Shown piece after piece: positions 14,280 through 23,036 of a stretch of 30,790 nucleotides of DNA. The notes under the pieces are model-generated. The model searched no databases, was not told the DNA's origin, and saw nothing but the letters and a program-made list of their open reading frames with translations. The position numbers and the translations under genes are program-made. Source of the stretch: an uncultured Rivibacter sp. (GTDB lineage Bacteria; Pseudomonadota; Gammaproteobacteria; Burkholderiales; Burkholderiaceae); the NCBI GenBank assembly GCA_946481025.1, contig CAMLNA010000042.1, positions 1 through 30,790 on the forward strand, written 5' to 3'. Position 1 is the first letter of the stretch. Each line of letters begins with the position of its first letter.

Positions 14280-15150
14280 GCGTCTGTCTTTCCTGAACCG
14301 GGGTCTGATTATCGGGGTGCTGATGCTGCTGCTGGCCGGCTGCAGCGCGGTCCGTTTTGCCTACAACCAGGCACCCGAGCTGGTGTACTGGCGGCTCGAC
14401 GGTTATGTCGATTTCGACGGCGAACAGGCACCCCCTGCTCGGGGGGCCATCAACCAGTGGTTCGAGTGGCACCGCAACACGCAGTTGCCGGACTACGCCG
14501 CGCTGCTGGTGAAGCTGCAGGCCGAGGTGCAGCAGCCCGCCACCGCCGCCCAGGTATGCCGCTGGTGGGACGAGCTCGAAAAGCGCCGGGACCTGCTGCT
14601 CGACCAGGCCACGCTGCGGCTCACGCCCGTGGCATTGACGCTCAAGCCCGAGCAGCTAGAGAACATCGAGGAGCGCTACGCAAAGTCCAACAAGGACTTC
14701 CGCAAGGAATACCTGCAGGAAGACCTGCAGGACCGCCGCAAGGCGTCCATCAAGCGGGTGGTCGACCGCAGCGAGATCCTTTACGGCCGCATCGAAGGCA
14801 GCCAGCGCGAACTCATCGAGCGGCAGCTGGCCGGCTCGCCCTTCGACCCGCAGCGCTGGTACAACGAGCGCCGCCGGCGCCAGCAGGACGTGCTGCAGAC
14901 CCTGCGGCAGCTGCAGGCCGCCCAGGCCACGGCGCAGCAGGCGCAGCCGGTGCTGCGTGCGCTGGCCCAGCGGCTGGTGGAGTCGCCGGACGAGTCATAC
15001 CGGCGCTACATGGCGCAGCTCACCGCCTACAACTGCGAATTCGCGGCGCAGCTGCACAACGCCACCACCCCTGCCCAGCGCCGCACGGCGGTGGACAAGC
15101 TCAAGGGGTGGGAGGCGGACCTGCGGGCGCTCGTGGCCAACGGGGCCTGA
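14278..15150 (+). CDS. DUF6279-type lipoprotein
   Basis: A 290-residue protein with a lipoprotein signal: basic start (MRLSFLNR), hydrophobic core, lipobox LAGC with Cys22. The mature part (RFAYNQAPELVYWRLDGYVDF) is the hallmark of this family of helical lipoproteins of unknown function, and the rest is Gln/Arg-rich helix. I chose the ATG at 14278 since it gives a proper signal peptide; an earlier in-frame ATG at 14215 lies within glmU. There is no good Shine-Dalgarno, and the start codon overlaps the glmU start on the other strand. Confidence 0.8.
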   Translation: MRLSFLNRGLIIGVLMLLLAGCSAVRFAYNQAPELVYWRLDGYVDFDGEQAPPARGAINQWFEWHRNTQLPDYAALLVKLQAEVQQPATAAQVCRWWDELEKRRDLLLDQATLRLTPVALTLKPEQLENIEERYAKSNKDFRKEYLQEDLQDRRKASIKRVVDRSEILYGRIEGSQRELIERQLAGSPFDPQRWYNERRRRQQDVLQTLRQLQAAQATAQQAQPVLRALAQRLVESPDESYRRYMAQLTAYNCEFAAQLHNATTPAQRRTAVDKLKGWEADLRALVANGA

Positions 15151-15164
15151 GCGCCCTGGCCTTT

Positions 15165-15761
15165 TCAGCTCTTGGGCTGCAGCGAGACGACCACCTGCCG
15201 GGGGCTCACCGCCGGTTGCGGAAAGTCCTTCAGGGCCGCCTCGAACATCGCCGGCAGGATCGCGTCCGACGTCCAGGTGCTGCTGTAGCGCGCGTGCGTT
15301 TCATACAGCGCCTCGTTGCTGCGCCGGTCACGGATCAGCACACCGACCTCGCGCTGGTATTCGGGCGCGTCGTAGTACATGCCGAACCCCGGGTGGAAGA
15401 ACGGGTGGCGGCGGTAGTACCACCAGTCGGCGCGCCAGTAGAACGGGTCGCGCCAGCGCTCGTTGGTTTCCACCACGTGGGCCGCCACCTGCACCAGCAC
15501 GTCGGCCTGGTCGCGCGGCACCTGCTTGAAGCCCGCGGCCTCGAGCGACGGCACGGCGGCGGCCTCGATGCGGTCCTGCTCCATCGCCTGCGCCATCTGC
15601 GAGGGCAGGCGGTCGAAGGCATAGGTGGCAGGCTTGCGCGAAGCGGGCCAGGAGCCGTAGCTGCTCACCTGGGTGGTCAGCGTGCGCATCGTGGCGCACC
15701 CCGCGAGAACCAGGCCGGTGCCGGCCAGGCCGCCGATCAACACACTGCGTCGCAACAACAT
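15165..15761 (-). CDS. DUF4136 family lipoprotein
   Basis: A 198-residue protein with a lipoprotein signal (RRS, hydrophobic run, LAGC with Cys22). The mature domain is DUF4136: a TYAFDRLP segment, ADVLVQVAAHV, a tyrosine/tryptophan-rich middle (FYWRADWWYYRRHPFF) and EVGVLIRDRRSNEALYETHA. DUF4136 proteins are periplasmic lipoproteins of unknown role. It converges with the DUF6279 gene, 14 bp apart. Confidence 0.88.
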   Translation of the reverse strand: MLLRRSVLIGGLAGTGLVLAGCATMRTLTTQVSSYGSWPASRKPATYAFDRLPSQMAQAMEQDRIEAAAVPSLEAAGFKQVPRDQADVLVQVAAHVVETNERWRDPFYWRADWWYYRRHPFFHPGFGMYYDAPEYQREVGVLIRDRRSNEALYETHARYSSTWTSDAILPAMFEAALKDFPQPAVSPRQVVVSLQPKS

Positions 15762-15805
15762 GGTCGGTCTCCTGTTTGGCTTGCGGAATGCCCGGGCCGC
15801 TGGAC

Positions 15806-16735
15806 TCAGCCCAGGCCGTGCAGCCTGATGGGCTGGGGCTGGGCGCCGGTCGGCGTGGCGCAGTCATCTTCGTCTTCGTCGAAGGCCTTGTCACCCGCCG
15901 GGTCGGCCACGCCGGTCGGTTGGAGGCCGGCGAACGGGTACAGGTTCCGGTCCATCAGGTGCGAGGGCACGACCGTCTGCAGGGCAGAGAACATGTTCTC
16001 GACCCGGCCCGGGTGCTTCTTGTCCCACTCGCGCAGCATGTTCCTGATCTGCTTGCGCTGCAGGTTCTCCTGGCTGCCGCACAGCGTGCACGGAATGATC
16101 GGGAACTGCCGGTGCTCGGACCAGGCTTCGAGGTCGTGCTCCGGCACGTAGGCCAGCGGACGGATCACCACGTGGCGGCCGTCGTCGGACACGAGCTTGG
16201 GCGGCATGCCCTTCAGCTTGGCGCCGAAGAACATGTTGAGGAAGAAGGTCTGCAGCATGTCGTCGCGATGGTGGCCCAGCGCGATCTTGGTGGCGCCCAG
16301 TTCGCTCGCCACCCGGTAGAGGATGCCGCGGCGCAGGCGCGAGCACAGGCTGCACATCGTCTTGCCCTCGGGGACGAGCCGCTTGACGATGGAATAGGTG
16401 TCCTGGTTCTCGATGTGGAAGGGCACGCCGAGCTTCGTGAGGTACTCGGGCAGCACGTGCTCCGGAAAGCCGGGCTGCTTCTGGTCGAGGTTGACCGCCA
16501 CGATGTCGAAGTGCACCGGCGCCCGCTTGCGCAGGCTCAGCAGGATGTCGAGCAGCGAGTAGCTGTCCTTGCCGCCGGACAGGCACACCATCACCTTGTC
16601 GCCCGGCTCGATCATGTTGAAGTCGCCGATCGCCTGGCCCACCAGGCGGTGCAGCCGCTTGCTGAGCTTGTTGGCTTCGAACGCGGCCTTCTTTTCAACG
16701 GCGGCGGCCGGCGTTTCCATGGTTGCGGTATTCAC
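15806..16735 (-). CDS. ttcA: tRNA 2-thiocytidine biosynthesis protein TtcA
   Basis: TtcA thiolates C32 in the anticodon loop of some tRNAs, using ATP and a [4Fe-4S] cluster. Visible: PP-loop SGGKDS (residues 53-58), [24 protein letters not shown] and IPCTLCGSQ, giving the cluster cysteines. I chose the GTG at 16735 (309 residues), whose GTGA overlaps the folB stop, so the two are translationally coupled; an ATG at 16720 is the alternative. The acidic C-terminal tail (DEDEDD) is longer than in E. coli. Confidence 0.93.
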   Translation of the reverse strand: MNTATMETPAAAVEKKAAFEANKLSKRLHRLVGQAIGDFNMIEPGDKVMVCLSGGKDSYSLLDILLSLRKRAPVHFDIVAVNLDQKQPGFPEHVLPEYLTKLGVPFHIENQDTYSIVKRLVPEGKTMCSLCSRLRRGILYRVASELGATKIALGHHRDDMLQTFFLNMFFGAKLKGMPPKLVSDDGRHVVIRPLAYVPEHDLEAWSEHRQFPIIPCTLCGSQENLQRKQIRNMLREWDKKHPGRVENMFSALQTVVPSHLMDRNLYPFAGLQPTGVADPAGDKAFDEDEDDCATPTGAQPQPIRLHGLG

Positions 16736-17130
16736 TTCTCGTCCTTGATGCGGAAGACCTCGACGCCCACCGATTCGCAGTCGGGGTAGACGTCGGGCTT
16801 TTCGGTCGACACCCGCACGGCCTTCACCAGCGGGTGCTCGAGCATGAGCCGTGCCACGTCGTCGCACAGGGTTTCCTGCAGGTGCACATGGCCCTGCTTG
16901 ACCCGCTGCGAGATGGTGCGGCGCATGAAATCGTAGTCGACCACTTCGTGCAGCTGGTCGTGCTGCGGCGTGGTCGAGGCCAGCGGGACGTACAGGTCCA
17001 CGTTGATCAGCACCCGCTGCTCGCCTTTCTTCTCGAAGTCGTGCACGCCGATGTTGATCCAGACCTCGTAGTCCTTCAGGAAGAGCCGGCGGCAGTCCAG
17101 CAATTGCGGGTTGTTCAGCATGCTGTGCAT
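16732..17130 (-). CDS. folB: Dihydroneopterin aldolase
   Basis: FolB cleaves (and epimerises) 7,8-dihydroneopterin in folate synthesis. The 132-residue length fits. Signature features are the N-terminal [35 protein letters not shown], and [21 protein letters not shown] near the end with the active-site Lys. It overlaps ttcA by 4 bp and follows a pteridine-reductase-like gene by 23 bp, so the three form a pterin/tRNA-thiolation operon. Confidence 0.92.
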   Translation of the reverse strand: MHSMLNNPQLLDCRRLFLKDYEVWINIGVHDFEKKGEQRVLINVDLYVPLASTTPQHDQLHEVVDYDFMRRTISQRVKQGHVHLQETLCDDVARLMLEHPLVKAVRVSTEKPDVYPDCESVGVEVFRIKDEK

Positions 17131-17153
17131 GTCATCGGTCCTTCATCGGTCCT

Positions 17154-17948
17154 TCAGTGGTCCTGGTGTTCCTGCGCAAGGAACAGCACGTCGCGCGGCT
17201 GCCCCGTCAGGTGCTGGCCACCGTCGACCAGCAGCGTGGTGCCGGTGATGGCGGGCGACTCGAGCAGGAAGCGCACGGCGCGCGCCACGTCAGCGGGCGT
17301 GGACGAGCGGCCCAGCGGCGTCATTCGGTGCGAGGTCGCGAATTCCTGGGCGTTCATCGGCCCCGACAGCAGCGTGACGCCGGGCGCCACGCCGGCCACC
17401 CGCAGCACCGGCGCCAGCGCCTGGGCCAGCAGCGTGCTGGCGGCTTCGAGTGCGGCCTTCGACAAGGTGTACGACAGGTAGTCGGGATTCGGATTCCACA
17501 GCTTCTGGTCGAGCAGGTTGACCACGCAGCCCTGGCAGCCCAGCGGCGCGAGGTGCGCGTGCAGCGCCTGCGCGAGCACGATGGCCGGCGCCGTGTTGGC
17601 GCGCCAGTGGGCTTCCATGGCCGCGTAGCCGAAGGTCTCGACGCTGTCGTATTCGAAATGCGAGGCGTTGTTGACCACCGCATCCACGCGCCCCATCGCC
17701 TGCACCACCTGCGGCAGCAGCGCACGGCACTGCGCCTCGTCGGCCAGGTCGGCGCCGAAGGCCTCGGCCCTTGCGCCGGCAGCCCGCAGCTCGGCCAGCG
17801 TGCCCTGCGCATCGGCCGCCGAGCGGCGATAGTGCAGCGCGATGTTCCAGCCGTGCGCGGCGAGGTCCAGCGCGATGTCGCGGCCGAGCCGGCGCGCGGC
17901 GCCGGTCACCAGCGCCACGGGCTTGTCAGGGGCGGCCTTGCTTGCCAT
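17154..17948 (-). CDS. Short-chain dehydrogenase, pteridine-reductase (FolM)-like
   Basis: A 264-residue SDR. The Rossmann motif TGAARRLGRDIA with RR after TGA, NNAS, and active-site YTLSK are present, with LVDGGQHLTGQ at the end. The arginine pair and the sequence around HYRRS are typical of pteridine reductases (PTR1/FolM), which reduce dihydrobiopterin, dihydromonapterin or dihydrofolate with NADPH. Location just upstream of folB supports a pterin role. A generic SDR function is possible. Confidence 0.85.
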   Translation of the reverse strand: MASKAAPDKPVALVTGAARRLGRDIALDLAAHGWNIALHYRRSAADAQGTLAELRAAGARAEAFGADLADEAQCRALLPQVVQAMGRVDAVVNNASHFEYDSVETFGYAAMEAHWRANTAPAIVLAQALHAHLAPLGCQGCVVNLLDQKLWNPNPDYLSYTLSKAALEAASTLLAQALAPVLRVAGVAPGVTLLSGPMNAQEFATSHRMTPLGRSSTPADVARAVRFLLESPAITGTTLLVDGGQHLTGQPRDVLFLAQEHQDH

Positions 17949-17957
17949 CGCGCTTTC

Positions 17958-17963
17958 TACAAT
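17958..17963 (+). promoter_or_regulatory. Candidate -10 box (TACAAT) for a leaderless methyltransferase mRNA
   Basis: TACAAT ends 6 bp before the GTG at 17970, the distance usually separating a -10 box from the transcription start. Transcription would then begin at or next to the start codon. The -35 region is poor. Confidence 0.4.
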
Positions 17964-17969
17964 CGTCGG

Positions 17970-19100
17970 GTGTCACAAGAACCAAAGAGTGTAGCCAGCC
18001 CCCCCGGCCGCGCCAGCGCAGGTGCGCTGGCCGAGCACATCCGGCGTGAAATCGTGGGCGCCGGCGGCTGGATCGGCTTCGAGCGCTACATGGAGCTGGC
18101 GCTCTACACGCCGGGCCTGGGCTACTACGCCCGCGGCGACCGCCAGTTCGGCCACCTGCCGGGCGGCCCCGGCGGCGGCAGCGACTTCGTCACCGCACCC
18201 GAGATGAGCCCCTTGTTCGGGCGCGCGCTGGCCCGCCAGGTGGAGCAGGCGCTGCAGGCCACGGGCACGGCCGAGGTATGGGAATTCGGCGCCGGCTCGG
18301 GCGCCCTGGCCTCGCAACTGCTGGGCGTGCTGGGCCCGCAGTTGCAGCGCTACACCATCGTGGACCTGTCCGGCGCCCTGCGGGCGCGCCAGCAGCAGAC
18401 GCTGGCGGCCTTTGCCGACCGCGTGCGCTGGGTCGACGCGCTGCCCGAGGGCTTCGAAGGCGTGGTGGTCGGCAACGAGGTGCTCGACGCCATGCCGGTG
18501 GCGCTGCTCCACTTCGACGGCCGGCAGTGGCATGAGCGGGGCGTTGCCGTCGCCCACGGGCGTTTCGCCTGGGCCGACCGCCCCACCGCGCTGCGCCCGC
18601 CGGTGGAAGCGGGCATCGTGCCGGGCACCACCACCGAGCTGCACCGGCAGGCCGAGGCCTTCATCGGCACGCTGGCCGGCACGCTGCGGCGCGGCGCCGC
18701 GTTTTTCATCGACTACGGTTTCCCCGAGGCCGAGTACTACCACCCGCAGCGCACCGGCGGCACCCTGATGTGCCACCGCGGCCACCTGGCCGACCCCGAC
18801 CCGCTGTCGGACGCCGGCGACAAGGACATCACCGCCCATGTCAACTTCACCGGCGTGGCGCTTGCCGGCCAGGACGCCGGCCTCGACGTGCTGGGCTACA
18901 CCACCCAGGCCCACTTCCTGTTCAACTGCGGCCTGCTGTGCGACCTCGAAGGCGCCGGCCTGCGCGAGCGCACGCTGGCGCAGAAGCTCTTCCAGGAGCA
19001 CGAGATGGGCGAGCTGTTCAAGGTGGTGGGTTTCAGCAAGGGCGTCGCGCCTTTCGACGCGATCGGGTTCGCGCAGGGCGACCGCAGCCACACCCTCTGA
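17970..19100 (+). CDS. SAM-dependent methyltransferase, MidA/NDUFAF7 family
   Basis: A 376-residue member of the DUF185/COG1565 family; the mitochondrial relative NDUFAF7 methylates an arginine of complex I. Visible blocks: FERYMELALYTPGLGYYARG, DFVTAPEMSPLFG, the SAM-binding EFGAGSGAL (residues 105-113), GNEVLDAMPVALL, FIDYGFPEAEYYHPQRTGGT and TAHVNFTGVA. I chose the GTG at 17970, directly after a TACAAT; no ribosome site precedes it. The bacterial substrate is unknown. It is divergent from the SDR gene and followed by DUF2905. Confidence 0.88.
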   Translation: MSQEPKSVASPPGRASAGALAEHIRREIVGAGGWIGFERYMELALYTPGLGYYARGDRQFGHLPGGPGGGSDFVTAPEMSPLFGRALARQVEQALQATGTAEVWEFGAGSGALASQLLGVLGPQLQRYTIVDLSGALRARQQQTLAAFADRVRWVDALPEGFEGVVVGNEVLDAMPVALLHFDGRQWHERGVAVAHGRFAWADRPTALRPPVEAGIVPGTTTELHRQAEAFIGTLAGTLRRGAAFFIDYGFPEAEYYHPQRTGGTLMCHRGHLADPDPLSDAGDKDITAHVNFTGVALAGQDAGLDVLGYTTQAHFLFNCGLLCDLEGAGLRERTLAQKLFQEHEMGELFKVVGFSKGVAPFDAIGFAQGDRSHTL

Positions 19101-19109
19101 GGCGACGCA

Positions 19110-19304
19110 ATGATCCGCTGGCTCATCGTCGTGCTCATCACGCTGGTCATCTTCAACAGCCTGCTGCCGTGGCTGCGCAAGCTCGGGCTCGGCCGCCTGC
19201 CGGGCGACCTTCACTTCAAGCTGCGCGGCCGCGAGTTCGAGCTGCCGATCGCGACCACGGTGCTGCTGAGCTTCATCGCGATGCTGATCGCCAAGCTGCT
19301 GTAG
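19110..19304 (+). CDS. DUF2905 small membrane protein
   Basis: A 64-residue protein: transmembrane helix (WLIVVLITLVIFNSLLPWL), the conserved loop LGRLPGDLHFKLRGREFELPI, and a second helix to the C-terminus. DUF2905 proteins are inner-membrane proteins of unknown function. It follows the methyltransferase by 9 bp, so the two are probably co-transcribed. Confidence 0.88.
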   Translation: MIRWLIVVLITLVIFNSLLPWLRKLGLGRLPGDLHFKLRGREFELPIATTVLLSFIAMLIAKLL

Positions 19305-19327
19305 CCGCGGCGCGGCGGCAGCAGCTT
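19293..19327. terminator. Long hairpin between convergent genes
   Basis: AAGCTGCTG / CAGCAGCTT (9 bp) encloses GCCGC-GGC-GCGGC, spanning the end of DUF2905. There is no T-tract. It could act as a two-way terminator or mRNA 3' barrier between DUF2905 and the convergent YdgA-like gene. Confidence 0.55.
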
Positions 19328-19339
19328 GCGGGGCTCACT

Positions 19340-20767
19340 TCACTGCTGCTGCGGAGGGCGACCCAGCTGCAGCGGCTTGCCGTTGACTTCGGCCTGCCCG
19401 TTCTTGAAGCGCAGGCTGGCGGAGACGAACTCGCCCTCACGCACCACCAGGCCCTGCGCCGAGAACTGGTCGAGCATCACGTTGACCATCTCCGGCTGGG
19501 GCGCCGCGGCCTGGGCCTTGGAAGGCAGCGCCATCAGCAGTTGCTCGATCCAGCTCACCGGCAGCTTCACCTCGGCCTTGAACTCGCCCTTGCTCATCAG
19601 CAGCATGGGTGCGGGCAGTTGCAGGTCGGCTTCGGTGACACCCGCCACGGCAATCGCGTACGACAGCTCGCCGCGCTTGCCGCCGGTTTCGATGGCGAGC
19701 TTGTCGAGCGCGTACTCGGGGTTGTGCGGCAGCAGCTTCGCCAAGCCCTTCTGCATGGTTTCCATCATGGCCTGCGGGTCGGGCCCGGGCTTGTCGGCCT
19801 CGCAGCTCGTGCTGCCGTCCATCACCGCGCTGATGAGTGCGAAGTAGCTCGGCACGTGCAGGCGTTTCATCGAGGCGGTCATCTCGATCTTGTCGAGCTT
19901 GGTCGCGCCGACCTGGCCGCTGCCGGTCATCGTGCTGGTGGTGCTGAGCAGTTCCTTGTCCAGCGTGGTCTTGCCGTCGAACTTGAACGGCCCCAGGCTC
20001 ATGCGGAAAGGCTCGCTGGCGCCGCCGTCGGGCGGCTGGACGCTCATTTCCATGCCGGCCAGCGTGCCCTCGCTGCGGCCCGCCATCAGCAGCAGCGCAG
20101 TACCGTCGCCGCTGGCCTCGCCCCGCATGTTCAAGCCGGCGAGCTTCATCTTCATGCCTTGCTTGGCATCGGCAACCTCGAAACCGGGCATGCTGAACTC
20201 GTAGCTGACCGACCGCCCCGAGGTGTCACCGTGAAGCTTCGCCTCGATACCACCCCAGCTCATCTGCTGGCCTTCGGCCGCGCCTGCGATGCTGGCGGCC
20301 GGGCTCGAGATGTTGCTGACATAGCGCCCGTCGAACCCCACCAGCGTGCGCGCCGACAGCGGATGCCTGCCTTCGCCGAACACCTTGGCGAAGGCCTGCT
20401 GCGCCTGCCCCGCCAGCACCAGCTGGCTGTCGATGGCTGCTGCGCCAAGGCTCCTGAAGCCCGGCAGCGGGCCGTGCTGGATGCGGTCGACCATGCTCAG
20501 CTGCAGCGGCTCACCGCGCGTGACGGTGCCGTCGGGCTGCGGCTGCGGCAGGCAGCCCAGGCGCCACGTCATCGTGTGCGTCGACGAAAACAGGCCCGCC
20601 TCGTGGCGCTCTTCGACCGGCTTCAGAAACGGCACCTGGCGGGCGAGCGCGGCGCTTTGCGTGTCGTAGTGCCGCTTGACCTGCTGCCCGGCCCATACCG
20701 AAGCACCCACGTAGGCAGCACCGACCACCGCCACGGCGCCCAGGCCGACGGCAACACCCTTGTTCAT
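19340..20767 (-). CDS. YdgA-like (DUF945) protein
   Basis: A 475-residue envelope protein. The N-terminus MNKGVAVGLGAVAVVGAAYVG is a signal anchor, then WAGQQVKRHYD, the usual entry of the YdgA/DUF945 family, and a long beta-rich periplasmic part. I chose the ATG at 20767 because GGAGGAG precedes it; an earlier in-frame ATG at 20803 adds 12 residues without a ribosome site. Function is not established for the family. Confidence 0.82.
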   Translation of the reverse strand: MNKGVAVGLGAVAVVGAAYVGASVWAGQQVKRHYDTQSAALARQVPFLKPVEERHEAGLFSSTHTMTWRLGCLPQPQPDGTVTRGEPLQLSMVDRIQHGPLPGFRSLGAAAIDSQLVLAGQAQQAFAKVFGEGRHPLSARTLVGFDGRYVSNISSPAASIAGAAEGQQMSWGGIEAKLHGDTSGRSVSYEFSMPGFEVADAKQGMKMKLAGLNMRGEASGDGTALLLMAGRSEGTLAGMEMSVQPPDGGASEPFRMSLGPFKFDGKTTLDKELLSTTSTMTGSGQVGATKLDKIEMTASMKRLHVPSYFALISAVMDGSTSCEADKPGPDPQAMMETMQKGLAKLLPHNPEYALDKLAIETGGKRGELSYAIAVAGVTEADLQLPAPMLLMSKGEFKAEVKLPVSWIEQLLMALPSKAQAAAPQPEMVNVMLDQFSAQGLVVREGEFVSASLRFKNGQAEVNGKPLQLGRPPQQQ

Positions 20768-20933
20768 GTGAACTCTCCTCCAGTGGCTGCGCATGCAATG
20801 CACAGCAGCTCGCGGCGGCCGCCCCCTCGGCGGCCCGCGTCACGGCGCGGCGCAGTTTAGGGGTGGGGGCCCGCTGCGTGGCGGTGAGGACGCAAATGCA
20901 ACACCCCCAAGAAGAGGGAGCGCGGCGAAGTGC

Positions 20934-22172
20934 TCAATCTTCCGCGTCGTTCCCGGCGTCACCGGCCAGCGCGCGCACCCGCGCCTGGTGGATGGCCTGC
21001 GCGATCTTCTCGCCCGTGAAACCGCGCTGCTGCGCCTCGCGCGCCACTTCGGCGGTGCTGACGCGCTGCACGGTGGCCAGCGCCCGCAGCAGCCGCTCGC
21101 GCTGGGGGTAGGGCCGCCCTTCCAGGCCCAGCCGGCCGCGCGCATCGCACTCGCAGGCCAGCAGCACCTCGTCGAAACGCTTCGGCTTGCGAAACGCGTC
21201 GCAGCGTTCCAGCAGCCGCACGGTGGCCGCGGGGCCGAGTTCCTCGCTGCGGTGCACGTTGCCGTGCTCGCGGGCCACCACTTCGGCGAGCTCGCGGCAG
21301 TCGGACGGCACGCGCAGCCGCTCGCTCACGCCTTGCAGCAGCTCGACGCTGCGCGCCTCGTGGCCGTGGTGGCGCGGCAGCACGTCGGCCGGCGTGGTGC
21401 CCTTGCCCAGGTCGTGGCACAGGCAGGCAAAGCGCACCGGCAAGGGCGCGCGCGCCTGCGCGCACTGGTCGAGCACCATCATCAGGTGCACGCCTGTGTC
21501 CACCTCCGGGTGGTATTCGGGCCGTTGCGGCACGCCCCAGAGGCAGTCCACCTCGGGCAGCAGACGCGCCAGCGCTCCGCATTCGCGCAGCACCTCGAAC
21601 AGGCGCGACGGACGCTGCTCCATCAGGCCGCGCGCCAGCTCCTGCCACACACGCTCGGGCACCAGGTGGTCCACCTCGCCGTCGGCCACCATGTGGCGCA
21701 TCAGCGCCATCGTTTCGGCGGCCACGCGGAAATCGGCGAACCGTGCCGCAAACCGGGCCAGCCGCAGGATGCGCACCGGGTCTTCGACGAACGCCTCCGA
21801 CACGTGGCGCAGCACGCGCTGCCCGAGGTCGCGCTGGCCTCCGTAGGGGTCGATCAGCAGGCCGCGCTCGTCTTCGGCAATGGCGTTGATGGTGAGGTCG
21901 CGACGCGCGAGGTCCTGCTCGAGCGTCACGTCGGGCGCCGTCACGAAGGAAAACCCGTGATAGCCGCGGGCCGTCTTGCGCTCGGTCCGCGCCAGCGCGT
22001 ATTCCTCGCGCGTGCGCGGGTGCAGGAACACCGGGAAGTCGCGGCCCACCGGCAGGTAGCCCGCGTCGATCATCTGCTCGGGCGTGGCGCCCACGACCAC
22101 CCAGTCGTTGTCCTGGACCGGCAACCCGAGCAAGGCGTCGCGCACCGCGCCGCCGACTTTGTAGACCTGCAT
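20934..22172 (-). CDS. cca: CCA-adding tRNA nucleotidyltransferase
   Basis: Cca adds or repairs the 3' CCA of tRNAs. The 412-residue protein has the class II head MQVYKVGGAVRDALLG, the DND catalytic acids in QDNDWVVVG, RRDLTINAIA, DPYGGQRDL and EDPVRILRLARFAARF, then an HD phosphohydrolase domain (CLCHDLGKG, HHGHEARS) as in E. coli Cca. The ATG at 22172 is the standard start; an upstream ATG at 22211 lies in a palindromic repeat. Most tRNAs in this window already encode CCA, but the Y RNAs do not. Confidence 0.95.
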   Translation of the reverse strand: MQVYKVGGAVRDALLGLPVQDNDWVVVGATPEQMIDAGYLPVGRDFPVFLHPRTREEYALARTERKTARGYHGFSFVTAPDVTLEQDLARRDLTINAIAEDERGLLIDPYGGQRDLGQRVLRHVSEAFVEDPVRILRLARFAARFADFRVAAETMALMRHMVADGEVDHLVPERVWQELARGLMEQRPSRLFEVLRECGALARLLPEVDCLWGVPQRPEYHPEVDTGVHLMMVLDQCAQARAPLPVRFACLCHDLGKGTTPADVLPRHHGHEARSVELLQGVSERLRVPSDCRELAEVVAREHGNVHRSEELGPAATVRLLERCDAFRKPKRFDEVLLACECDARGRLGLEGRPYPQRERLLRALATVQRVSTAEVAREAQQRGFTGEKIAQAIHQARVRALAGDAGNDAED

Positions 22173-22184
22173 GCGCCCGAGTGT

Positions 22185-22249
22185 AGTGATCAGTGACTGG
22201 TCACTGATCACTGATCACCGGTGACTGGTGACTCGTCACTGATCACGAG
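22185..22249. repeat. Palindromic and tandem 7-bp repeats upstream of cca
   Basis: A 28-bp palindrome (AGTGATCAGTGAC-TG-GTCACTGATCACT, 22185-22212) is followed by tandem variants of TGATCAC and GGTGACT to about 22249. It fills the gap between cca and the GST gene. Confidence 0.8.
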
Positions 22250-22919
22250 AGGTGCGGTACGGCTCGTCGAAGTCGAGGAAGTCCTGCTCGGCCAGGGCGT
22301 CCTTCACCCAGGCCTGCACTGCGGGCAGCTCCCAGACGCGCTGCAGGTAGGCACTGATCTGCGGCGGCACCGGCAGGGCATAGGTGCGCAGGCGCATGCA
22401 CACCGGCGCGTAGTAGGCGTCGGCGATGGTGAAGCGGCCGAACAGGAACGGCCCGCCATGCTGCTCGAGCAGCTGGCTCCACATCTGCACGATGCGCTCG
22501 AGGTCCTTCCCGATTTGCGGCTGCTCGGCCAGCACGCGCTGACCGATCTCGGGCAGGGAGGCTTCGATGTTCATCGGGCAGTGGGTGCGCAGCGCCGAAA
22601 AGCCCGAGTGCATCTCGGCGCAGACGCTGCGCGCGACGGCACGCTGCTTCACGTCGTCGGGCCACAGCCGGCGCTCCGGGAAGCGCTCGGCCAGGTATTC
22701 GGCGATGGCCAGCGTGTCCCAGATCGACAGGTCGCGGTCCACCAGCACCGGCACGCGGCCCGCCGGCGTCACGGCGGACAGCGCCTTCTTGAATTCAGAG
22801 CCGTCGTCGAACGACAGACGCAGCTTCACCTCCTCGAAGGCGATGCCTGCATGGGTCATCAGCACCCACGGGCGCATGGACCAGGACGAATAGTTCTTGT
22901 TGCCGATATAGAGCTGCAT
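22236..22919 (-). CDS. Glutathione S-transferase family protein
   Basis: A 227-residue protein. The N-terminal thioredoxin-like domain begins MQLYIGNKNYSSWSMRPWV and includes a TPAGRVPVLVD cis-proline loop; the following LSIWDTLAIAEYLAE takes the place of the usual ES-x-AI glutathione motif. The C-terminal helical domain has FTIADAYYAPV. AGGAGG precedes the ATG. Substrate unknown. The last codons extend into the repeat upstream of cca. Confidence 0.88.
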   Translation of the reverse strand: MQLYIGNKNYSSWSMRPWVLMTHAGIAFEEVKLRLSFDDGSEFKKALSAVTPAGRVPVLVDRDLSIWDTLAIAEYLAERFPERRLWPDDVKQRAVARSVCAEMHSGFSALRTHCPMNIEASLPEIGQRVLAEQPQIGKDLERIVQMWSQLLEQHGGPFLFGRFTIADAYYAPVCMRLRTYALPVPPQISAYLQRVWELPAVQAWVKDALAEQDFLDFDEPYRTSRDQ

Positions 22920-23036
22920 GTGCGGCCTCCTGTTGTGGGACGCGTGATGCTAAGCGCCGAAGCGAAAGGCACCGGTGAGATCGGCGCATGGGATTGATGC
23001 GCGCGAAGCAAGCATCGCGGCCACGACCGGCCGCGA

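Noticed and set aside
22185..22249. CRISPR array
   Set aside because: Units are 7 bp with no spacers.
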